Assembly (NCBI GenBank): GCA_964501545.1
Contig: CAZCSH010000026.1
Location: 1 to 7,578 of the forward strand
Direction: 5' to 3'
Length of the DNA: 7,578 bases
DNA from: CAZCSH01 sp964501545
GTDB lineage: Bacteria > Patescibacteriota > Minisyncoccia > Minisyncoccales > RBG-13-42-11
Below are positions 1 through 5,036 of the stretch, one piece after another. Below the pieces are notes generated by a model. The model was not told where the DNA came from. It ran no database searches and saw only the letters and a list, made by a program, of their open reading frames with translations. Within the stretch, counting starts at the first letter, position 1; every line of letters begins with the position of its first letter. The position numbers were made by a program, and so were the translations under genes.

Positions 1-3
1 CCC

Positions 4-32
4 TTGACAAAATCAGCATAATCTGTTAAAAT
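4..32 (+). promoter_or_regulatory. Strong sigma70-type promoter for the left-edge RNA
   Basis: A perfect -35 box TTGACA (4-9) is followed after exactly 17 bases by a -10 box TAAAAT (27-32, five of six consensus bases). A TG one base upstream of the -10 box (24-25) makes it an extended -10. Transcription would start near 39-40. No plus-strand protein gene follows before 1625, so the promoter most likely drives the non-coding RNA that ends at the terminator at 152-174. This is one of the best promoter matches in the window. Confidence 0.75.
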
Positions 33-38
33 CTAAAA

Positions 39-174
39 GTTAAAAGCAATTCCAGGGCTGGGGGAGAGGAATCTTTCTTAGTTGGATAATCTGGCTCAGG
101 CTGGATCTCTCCTCGGAAAGACTCTAAACTTTAGTCCCTAGTACTTTAGTCCCCCAGCCTTGGGGTTGTTTTTT
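39..174 (+). ncRNA. Putative structured non-coding RNA, family not recognised
   Basis: The stretch lies between a near-consensus promoter and an intrinsic terminator and contains no ATG on the plus strand. It is highly self-complementary: 56-64 pairs perfectly over 9 bp with 151-159, and directly inside this 65-69 pairs with 106-110 (one G-U), extendable to 63-64/111-112 if the outer stem opens. The 3' side between these stems (about 111-150) is long and unpaired and holds an 11-base direct repeat, ACTTTAGTCCC, at 128-138 and 143-153. Paired ends with a large asymmetric internal loop recall 6S-type RNAs in outline only. I see no signature of SRP RNA, tmRNA, RNase P RNA or any common riboswitch. 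The outer stem and the terminator stem share bases 152-156 and cannot both form. The start is predicted from the promoter and the end from the terminator. Confidence 0.55.
152..174 (+). terminator. Rho-independent terminator of the left-edge RNA
   Basis: CCCCA (152-156) pairs with TGGGG (161-165) across a GCCT loop. The stem is followed directly by TTGTTTTTT (166-174), the classic hairpin plus U-tract arrangement. Its 5' arm is also the 3' arm of the 9-bp closing stem of the preceding RNA. Confidence 0.7.
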
Positions 175-244
175 ACCCCGCATATCATCTTCCAGCGCCT
201 TCGGCGTCTTTATTTGAAAAATACTGGAAGTTGTATTACGGGGT
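175..244. repeat. 70-base nested imperfect palindrome between convergent transcripts
   Basis: Four nested stems can be read. ACCCCG (175-180) pairs with CGGGGT (239-244). Bases 182-185 pair with 233-236, including one G-U. CTTCCAG (189-195) pairs perfectly with CTGGAAG (224-230). An internal CGCC-TTC-GGCG hairpin occupies 196-206. On the plus strand the outer stem is followed by TTTTATT, so it could back up the terminator at 152-174. On the minus strand it lies just past the ATPase stop codon but has no U-tract, so it would be a 3' stabilising or processing structure for that mRNA. It may also be a degenerate intergenic repeat. Confidence 0.6.
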
Positions 245-245
245 T

Positions 246-1553
246 TTATTCTCCAGTTACCCTTTCTACTTCTTCCAAAGTAGTAATTCCTTCTAAAACC
301 TTAATTACTCCATCTTGGTAAATGGTGACCGTCCCCCTTTTAATCGCCTCTTTCTTGAAAGCAGCAATAGAAGGGTTGTTTAAGATGAACTTTTCCATTT
401 CATCATCAATCAAAATAGCCTCAAATAATCCTATCCTTCCTTTAAATCCAGTCAGGTTGCATTCTTTGCATCCTTTTGCCCGGAGCAACTTTAGACCCTC
501 TTTAACTTTGGGAAACTTTACTCCTTTTGGCATTCCCCTTAAAGCAGCTTTGATTTTATTTAAACTGGCAGGAGAAGCTTTTTCTAATTTGCTGCATTTT
601 TTACAAACCCTTCTGACTAATCTTTGAGCAATAGCCAAATTAATGGCAGGCCCAATATTAACCAGCTCTCCCTTCAGACTGATTAATCTGACTACTGTGC
701 CTGCTGCATCATTAGTATGGAGAGTGGTTAAAACTAAATGGCCGGTAAGGGCTGCCTGGAGCGAAATCTGGCAGGTTTTTGAATCCCTTATTTCTCCAAC
801 CAAGATTACGTCTGGATCCTGGCGGACAATGGATTGGAGACCGGTAGCGAAGTCGTAGCCTTTGTTAGGATTTACTTGAGTCTGCGATATTCCTTCTAAA
901 TGGTACTCAATCGGGTCTTCTATGGTAATTATCTTAATCTCTGGCTTCTGGATTGTTTTTAAAAAAGCATAGAGAGTGGTTGTCTTGCCCGAGCCGGTGG
1001 GACCTGTTACTATCACCATCCCATTTGGTTTCTTAACCTCTTTCTTAAAAAGAGATAGCAAGTCAGCTCTTAAACCCAGAGAGTCCAGGCTAATTAAACT
1101 TTTGGGATTTAAAATCCTTAAAACAATTGACTCTCCATATTCTGAAGGCAGAGTGGAAACTCTGATTTCAATTGTGATTTCTGGTTCAACAACAGAAAAC
1201 CGGCCATCTTGGGGCCGATCAGAAATATTTAACTTCAAACCTGAGAGAAGCTTAATTCGGGAAAGAAGGCTTTGATAAGTGCTTTCTTCAACAAAGGCGA
1301 CGTCTTCTAAAAGACCATCTATTCTCAGGCGGAGCTTGGTTTTCTTTTCTTCTGGCTCAATGTGGACATCAGAAGCGTTAAGCAGGATTCCCCCTCCCAG
1401 AACTGCCCCTATTAACTCTGAGACGCTTTTTCCTTCCAAAGACTTAATCTTTTTTTGATAGTCAAGAACATTCTTTATTTCTTTTTGAAGTCCAGCTTTT
1501 GTTTCTTTGGAAAGAGAGAGCCCTTCTGTTATTTTCTTTAAATCCTCTTCCAT
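246..1553 (-). CDS. pilB: GspE/PilB-family assembly ATPase lacking the N-terminal MshEN domain
   Basis: This is a cytoplasmic hexameric ATPase of the type IV pilus/type II secretion family, which powers pilin extension. The N2 domain is recognisable at about residues 40-150 (SDVHIEP at 61-67, RIDG at 77-80). The ATPase core has Walker A GPTGSGKT (184-191), an Asp box with IEDPIEYH (211-218), Walker B ILVGEIRD (250-257) and a His box with TGHLVLTTLHTND (270-282). Two CxxC pairs (C317/C320 and C362/C365) form the zinc site typical of PilB/GspE rather than retraction ATPase PilT. At 435 residues it is shorter than usual family members (roughly 550-570), because the N-terminal MshEN-type region is missing. 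The ATG is a true start: an in-frame TAA lies 24 bases upstream. No Shine-Dalgarno is visible. No pilin, pilC or pilM lies in view. The family is certain; the exact role (PilB against another GspE paralogue) is inferred. Confidence 0.9.
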   Translation of the reverse strand: MEEDLKKITEGLSLSKETKAGLQKEIKNVLDYQKKIKSLEGKSVSELIGAVLGGGILLNASDVHIEPEEKKTKLRLRIDGLLEDVAFVEESTYQSLLSRIKLLSGLKLNISDRPQDGRFSVVEPEITIEIRVSTLPSEYGESIVLRILNPKSLISLDSLGLRADLLSLFKKEVKKPNGMVIVTGPTGSGKTTTLYAFLKTIQKPEIKIITIEDPIEYHLEGISQTQVNPNKGYDFATGLQSIVRQDPDVILVGEIRDSKTCQISLQAALTGHLVLTTLHTNDAAGTVVRLISLKGELVNIGPAINLAIAQRLVRRVCKKCSKLEKASPASLNKIKAALRGMPKGVKFPKVKEGLKLLRAKGCKECNLTGFKGRIGLFEAILIDDEMEKFILNNPSIAAFKKEAIKRGTVTIYQDGVIKVLEGITTLEEVERVTGE

Positions 1554-1581
1554 AAAGATTAAAATTAAGATAGATTAGTTA

Positions 1582-1610
1582 AAAGTAGCCCAAAACCCTT
1601 TAAAAGTCAA
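1582..1610 (-). promoter_or_regulatory. Minus-strand promoter for the pilB-like gene
   Basis: Read on the minus strand, TTGACT (complement of 1605-1610, five of six consensus bases) is followed after 17 bases by TACTTT (complement of 1582-1587), which keeps the most conserved -10 positions (T1, A2, T6). Transcription would start near 1575, giving a leader of about 22 bases without a Shine-Dalgarno sequence. Confidence 0.5.
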
Positions 1611-1616
1611 TAAAAT
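1611..1616 (+). promoter_or_regulatory. Possible -10 element for tsaE, leaderless spacing
   Basis: TAAAAT occurs with 8 bases between it and the tsaE ATG, the same spacing as upstream of the first response regulator (6705-6710). A start 7-8 bases downstream would fall essentially on the initiation codon. No good -35 box lies at 16-18 bases (GCCCAA at 17), and the region overlaps the opposing pilB promoter, so the call is tentative. Confidence 0.35.
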
Positions 1617-1624
1617 TACTTCAA

Positions 1625-2080
1625 ATGAAAACAGAGAGTTTAACTAAAACGCCGGAGCAGACAAAGAAACTAGGTCAGCTTTTAGCAAAAGAAGTTCTAA
1701 AAAACCCTCGTAAGAAGAGAGCCTTTGTTTTAGCTTTAAAAGGAGACTTAGGAGGGGGGAAAACTACTTTTTTACAAGGTTTTGCTTTAGCTTTAGGTTT
1801 GAAACAGAGAATAACCAGCCCAACTTTTATAATCGTTAAAAGAGTTTCCCTGAATAAGGGCCAATTCAGAGACTTTTATCACATTGATTGTTACAGGATA
1901 AAGGAGCCAAAAGAACTAACTGCTTTGGGGTTTCGAGAGATTTTGGCTTTCCCCCAAAACATTGTCGCTATTGAGTGGGCAGAAAGAGTGGAGAAAATAC
2001 TTCCTAAGGATACAATGACAATAGAGTTTGAATTTATTGACCAGCAAACAAGAAAGATAACAAAAAGATGGAAAAAGTAG
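1625..2080 (+). CDS. tsaE: tRNA threonylcarbamoyladenosine biosynthesis ATPase TsaE
   Basis: TsaE is the P-loop ATPase that drives turnover of the TsaB-TsaD-TsaE complex making t6A at position 37 of ANN-decoding tRNAs in the cytoplasm. The 151 residues match the family's usual length. Visible motifs are Walker A GDLGGGKT (40-47), SPTF (65-68), HIDCYRI (86-92, the family HxDxYR) and IEWAERV (116-122). The N-terminus (SLTKTPEQTKKLGQLLA) matches the usual start region, supporting the ATG chosen. No Shine-Dalgarno is present, and a TAAAAT hexamer sits 8 bases upstream of the start. The last 13 bases overlap the start of the exonuclease gene in another frame, indicating a shared mRNA and coupled translation. 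tsaB and tsaD are not in the window. Confidence 0.93.
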   Translation: MKTESLTKTPEQTKKLGQLLAKEVLKNPRKKRAFVLALKGDLGGGKTTFLQGFALALGLKQRITSPTFIIVKRVSLNKGQFRDFYHIDCYRIKEPKELTALGFREILAFPQNIVAIEWAERVEKILPKDTMTIEFEFIDQQTRKITKRWKK

Positions 2081-3012
2081 AAAAAACACTCATTGTTATT
2101 GATGCCAACTCTGTGATTCACCGGGCCTTTCACGCTCTCCCTGCCCTAAGTACTAAAAAAGGAGAGATGATGGGGGCTGTCTATGGTTTTCTTCTTGTTT
2201 TTTTAAGGGCGATAAAGGAATTCCAGCCTGATTTTGTGATTTCCGCTTTTGACACAGCCAAACCCACCTTTCGTCATAAAAAGTACAAAGAGTACAAAGC
2301 CAAGAGACCACCAATGCCAGAAGAGTTAAAAGACCAAATTCCCAAAGCTAAGGAGGCTCTGTTGGCCTTTGGAGTTCCTGTTCTGGAAAAAGAAGGGTTT
2401 GAGGCAGACGATATTATTGGCACCATTTCTCGCCTATTTCCTAAAAAACAAGCTCTGCCCAAGTTAAAAACCATTATTTTGAGCGGAGATTTAGACCTGC
2501 TTCAGTTGGTAGATGAGCAGACCCGGGTCTATCTCTTAAGAAAGGGAGTGAAAGACATTGTTTTGTATGACAAAGAGCTGGTTAAAGAGAGGTTTCAAGG
2601 ATTGACTCCACACCAAATTCTTGATTACAAAGCTTTGCGAGGCGATCCTTCTGATGGGATCCCTGGAGTTACTGGCATTGGAGAAAAGACAGCAATAGAA
2701 CTCCTCTTAAAGTTTGGAAGCCTGAAAAATATATATCAGGAGATAGAAGAAAAGACGGTAAGAGCTAAAAGCCTGAAACCCAAACTAAAAGAAACCTTAA
2801 TCCAATACAAAGAACAAGCCTTCCTTTCTAAATCCCTGGCTCAGATTGAAAAGAACGTCCCCATCGAGCTTAATTTAAGAGATTCTCTTTTTGGCCAGTA
2901 TGACAAAAAAAAGCTAGCTAAGCTCCTTGAGAAGTTTGAGTTCCAGAGTTTAATCAAGAGACTGCCGGGAGAAGAGAAAGAACAGATTGGGGAGAATTTA
3001 AAGCTGTGGTAA
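2068..3012 (+). CDS. Stand-alone 5'-3' exonuclease (PolA N-terminal domain type)
   Basis: This is a FEN/PolA-type 5' nuclease expected to remove RNA primers and 5' flaps during lagging-strand synthesis and repair. Acidic metal-binding residues are in the expected order: D12 (VIDAN), D62 (AFD), E112/D114/D115 (EADD), D141 and D143 (GDLD), D193 and D196 (GDPSDGIPG). The basic patch FRHKKYKEYKAKR (68-80) and the helix-hairpin-helix GVTGIGEKTA (200-209) are also present. The protein ends at 314 residues. Its last part (about 270-300) resembles the linker that follows the nuclease domain in full-length PolA, but no 3'-5' exonuclease or polymerase domain follows. The next 108 bases are a repeat-bearing leader and the next gene is unrelated, so this is not a frameshifted polA. 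The start overlaps tsaE by 13 bases. No Shine-Dalgarno is visible, so translational coupling is likely. Confidence 0.92.
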   Translation: MEKVEKTLIVIDANSVIHRAFHALPALSTKKGEMMGAVYGFLLVFLRAIKEFQPDFVISAFDTAKPTFRHKKYKEYKAKRPPMPEELKDQIPKAKEALLAFGVPVLEKEGFEADDIIGTISRLFPKKQALPKLKTIILSGDLDLLQLVDEQTRVYLLRKGVKDIVLYDKELVKERFQGLTPHQILDYKALRGDPSDGIPGVTGIGEKTAIELLLKFGSLKNIYQEIEEKTVRAKSLKPKLKETLIQYKEQAFLSKSLAQIEKNVPIELNLRDSLFGQYDKKKLAKLLEKFEFQSLIKRLPGEEKEQIGENLKLW

Positions 3013-3015
3013 AAT
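2987..3015 (+). promoter_or_regulatory. Candidate promoter for the signalling operon
   Basis: TTGGGG (2987-2992, weak -35 keeping TTG) is followed after 17 bases by TAAAAT (3010-3015), whose first three bases are the exonuclease stop codon. Transcription would start near 3022, exactly where the repeat hairpins begin, giving the flavodoxin-domain gene a leader of about 100 bases. The long leader and the change of function after the exonuclease support a promoter here, but the -35 box is poor. Confidence 0.4.
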
Positions 3016-3021
3016 ATATTC

Positions 3022-3044
3022 AAAGAAGAGATTTTTCTCTTTGC
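3022..3044. repeat. Hairpin repeat, module 1, copy A
   Basis: GAAGAGA (3025-3031) pairs with TCTCTTT (3036-3042) across a TTTT loop, with a closing G-U pair. The 23 bases match 7552-7574 at 21 positions. In that copy the closing pair is G-C, so the stem is kept although the base changed. It lies in the leader between the exonuclease and the flavodoxin-domain gene and has no convincing U-tract, so it is not a clear terminator. Confidence 0.6.
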
Positions 3045-3066
3045 GCTAATAAATTAAAGTGTGGTC

Positions 3067-3113
3067 GATGAGGCTAAAGCTTCATCTCCACCTGCGCTTC
3101 CGCAAGCGGAAGC
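3067..3113. repeat. Hairpin repeat, modules 2 and 3, copy A, next to a start codon
   Basis: Module 2 is GATGAGGC (3067-3074) paired with GCTTCATC (3079-3086), 8 bp with one G-U and a TAAA loop. Module 3 is GCTTCCGC (3096-3103) paired with GCGGAAGC (3106-3113), 8 bp closed by AA. Bases 3066-3093 match 7503-7530 at 20 of 28 positions, with most differences in the loop. The 3' arm of module 3 contains GGAAG (3108-3112), the only Shine-Dalgarno-like string upstream of the ATG at 3121, so the hairpin could mask ribosome binding. Confidence 0.6.
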
Positions 3114-3120
3114 TTGGTCA

Positions 3121-4416
3121 ATGAAGATTTTAATAGCTTACTACTCAAGAACAGGCCAGACAGAAAAAGTAGCTGAGGCCATCCAGACAGAGCTAAAAAG
3201 AAGGGGACATTCGGTGGACATTGAAAAGGTTAGACCAATCAAAGAACGCAGTTGGCGGGGTTGGTTTTTCTTGAGAATATTCAAAGCTGAGGTTCCCATA
3301 AGAGAAGCCAGTATTAAGAATGTTTCAAACTATGATATAATCTGCCTGGGCAGTCCTAATTGGAGCCGTCTTTCCTTGCCCTTAGCCAGCTATATTAAGG
3401 AGTTAAATGGCTTGGAATATAAAAACGTTGGAGTCTTTAGGGCCACCACCCTTTGGCCAAGAGTTGAGCAGTATTTTTTTTCCGCTTATTTGTTTGATTT
3501 AACTTTTTCTAACGCTCTTCATAAAAAGGGAGCCAGGATTATTGACAGCGTCCTTTTTTCCAGCTTCTTTAAAATCAGAAGCGTTGATTCTGATTTTGGC
3601 AGAAAAACCCTTAAGAGCTTTTGCGACAATTTAGAAAGACCAATCACTTCTCCCAAAGATTATTTTCTTGGACAAAAGGAAGTTGAGAATACTAGGCTTT
3701 TGTTAGTTTTGTTCTCCAGCCTCTTGCTTGTCTCTCTAGTTTTTCAAGCCTTTTCTAGTATCTGGGGAACAGCTATTTTTACTTGGCAGGAATACTTTTC
3801 TCTGTTTATAATCAGCCTTTTTTCTTATTTAGCCATGCTAATAATGATGGCAGGAAAGACTGGTTTCTTTTTTGCCAAGTACATAGCCGGATTAACTCTA
3901 GTTTCTCTTTTAACTATTACCACTCTCTTTTTAAGTCCTGAGCTTGGCAGGTTTATTCTTTTAGGCTATGTTTTAATCTTTGTTCTCTTTAGCTTCTTCT
4001 ATGACCCCGGAGCAGTTTTCTTTGTTGGTGCCATTACTTTTTTTGGCTATCTTTACTTGCTTTTTAACTACCCTTTAAGAGAATTGCTTCACCCAGCTGT
4101 TGATATCTCTTTTATTTTTTTCAGTATGGGGTTAGTGGGTTTTATTACCAAAGACTTGAGAGTCCACTATATAAGCCTGCTGGAAGCCCAAGAGGAGATG
4201 GAAACAGCCAGAACTGCTTTGGAGGTAAAAGTGGCTGCCAGGACCAGGGAACTGGAAGAATTTTCCAAAAGACTTGAAGGAGAAGTGAAAGAGAGGACAG
4301 AAGAGCTTCAAAAAAGAATAGAGGAATTAGAGAGGTTTCAGAGGTTAACAGTAGACCGGGAGCTAAGAATGATTGAACTGAAAAAAGAAATTAAAAAATT
4401 AAAAAAAGAAGAATAA
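3121..4416 (+). CDS. Flavodoxin-fold membrane signalling protein with C-terminal coiled coil
   Basis: The 431-residue product has three parts. Residues 1 to about 165 are flavodoxin-like: IAYYSRTGQTEKVAEA (5-20) carries the FMN phosphate-loop pattern S-x-T-G-x-T, GSPNW (77-81) matches the second flavin loop, and VGVFRATT (103-110) the third. About six hydrophobic segments follow (roughly 192-213, 226-243, 254-272, 277-294, 296-316 and 326-343), placing both ends in the cytoplasm if six is right. Residues 353-431 form a charged coiled coil (RTEELQKRIEELERF, 392-406; RELRMIELKKEI, 413-424) of the sort that usually leads into PAS or kinase domains, but the protein ends there. An upstream in-frame GTG at 3061 would add 20 residues encoded by the repeat hairpins; the flavodoxin strand begins exactly at the ATG at 3121. 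The following gene is 7 bases away. I infer a redox or flavin-linked membrane sensor whose output is provided by the downstream kinase. FMN binding is unproven. Confidence 0.75.
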   Translation: MKILIAYYSRTGQTEKVAEAIQTELKRRGHSVDIEKVRPIKERSWRGWFFLRIFKAEVPIREASIKNVSNYDIICLGSPNWSRLSLPLASYIKELNGLEYKNVGVFRATTLWPRVEQYFFSAYLFDLTFSNALHKKGARIIDSVLFSSFFKIRSVDSDFGRKTLKSFCDNLERPITSPKDYFLGQKEVENTRLLLVLFSSLLLVSLVFQAFSSIWGTAIFTWQEYFSLFIISLFSYLAMLIMMAGKTGFFFAKYIAGLTLVSLLTITTLFLSPELGRFILLGYVLIFVLFSFFYDPGAVFFVGAITFFGYLYLLFNYPLRELLHPAVDISFIFFSMGLVGFITKDLRVHYISLLEAQEEMETARTALEVKVAARTRELEEFSKRLEGEVKERTEELQKRIEELERFQRLTVDRELRMIELKKEIKKLKKEE

Positions 4417-4423
4417 AAAAACT

Positions 4424-5029
4424 ATGGCAAACAACCGAGTAACAAAAAAAGAAGTTGAAAAATTAATAGCTATCCCCGGGAAAGTAAGAGGGCAGGTGTT
4501 TTTGACCGACTTTGGGTATGTGGAGGAGGAAAAAGGCGAAAAAGGAGTAGAGCTTTTAAAAAAGAAAATGGCTGACTGGGGAAACCCAATAGATTATACA
4601 AAAGTAAAGGCCTTAGAATGGTATCCGGTTGGCTTAAGAGCTGTTTCTCTGTTGGCGGTAAAAGAATCTTTTAACTGGGGAGAGAAAGAAATTTTTGATT
4701 TAGGAAACAACGCTCCTAAATACTCCCTTATTGTTAAAATGCTGATGAAGTATTTTCTTTCTGTTCCAAAAACATTTGAACAAGTTTCTCATTATTGGGA
4801 AAAACATTATTCTGTAGGAGAGCTAGAAGCTGTTAAATATAGCGAAGAAAAAGGATATTTTCTCGTTCATCTAAAAAACTTTAAAATTCATCCTATTTTA
4901 TGTACTCTTTACGCCGGTTATTTCTTAAGAATTGGTCAGTACGTGGTAAGGGAGGAAATGACCATTCAAGAAACTAAATGTATGTTTAAAGGCGATCCTT
5001 ATCATGAATATCTAATTCGCTGGAAGTAA
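4424..5029 (+). CDS. Putative V4R/DUF2378-like ligand-sensing protein
   Basis: This 201-residue soluble protein has no signal peptide or membrane segment. The C-terminal ending ETKCMFKGDPYHEYLIRW (183-200) follows the C-x(3)-GDP-x-H-x-Y-x-I-x-W type of pattern seen at the end of V4R (4-vinyl reductase-fold) and DUF2378 proteins. The preceding WEKHYSVGELEAV (125-137) and the segment around CTLYAGYFLRIG (160-171) also fit. Such domains bind small molecules and often act as sensors beside kinases. C160, C186 and H194 are candidate ligand or redox residues. The Y-x-S-x-R haem motif of H-NOX proteins is absent. The gene sits 7 bases after the flavodoxin-domain gene and 7 bases before the kinase, so a role in their pathway is a strong contextual inference. 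The family assignment is from memory of motifs and is tentative; it could be an unrelated fold. Confidence 0.55.
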   Translation: MANNRVTKKEVEKLIAIPGKVRGQVFLTDFGYVEEEKGEKGVELLKKKMADWGNPIDYTKVKALEWYPVGLRAVSLLAVKESFNWGEKEIFDLGNNAPKYSLIVKMLMKYFLSVPKTFEQVSHYWEKHYSVGELEAVKYSEEKGYFLVHLKNFKIHPILCTLYAGYFLRIGQYVVREEMTIQETKCMFKGDPYHEYLIRWK

Positions 5030-5036
5030 TATAATT

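Noticed and set aside
128..153. CRISPR-like or iteron repeats
   Set aside because: There are only two copies of an 11-base string, 15 bases apart, without spacers of regular size or a replication gene nearby.
39..174. SRP RNA, tmRNA or RNase P RNA at the left edge
   Set aside because: The GGAAG-type SRP apical motif, the tmRNA tRNA-like ends and the RNase P core sequences are not present. A 6S-like role cannot be excluded but is not supported beyond general shape.
322..1275. Plus-strand open frames opposite the pilB-like gene
   Set aside because: They are antisense shadows of a gene with intact catalytic motifs and show no recognisable protein features.
3022..3044. Terminator after the exonuclease gene
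   Set aside because: The hairpin is AT-rich and weak, its T-run is in the loop rather than after the stem, and the downstream bases are GCGC, so intrinsic termination is unlikely.
2981..3060. Frameshifted remainder of a full polA after the exonuclease
   Set aside because: The stop is followed by non-coding hairpin repeats and then a flavodoxin-domain gene; no polymerase motifs are visible in any frame.
3061..3120. In-frame GTG start giving the membrane sensor 20 extra residues
   Set aside because: The added residues are encoded by the repeat hairpins, not by conserved protein sequence, and the flavodoxin first strand begins exactly at the ATG at 3121.
5030..5035. Perfect TATAAT just before the kinase gene
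   Set aside because: It lies one base before the ATG, so a start site would fall inside the gene, and no -35 box is found at normal distance. It looks like a chance AT-rich string in the gap.
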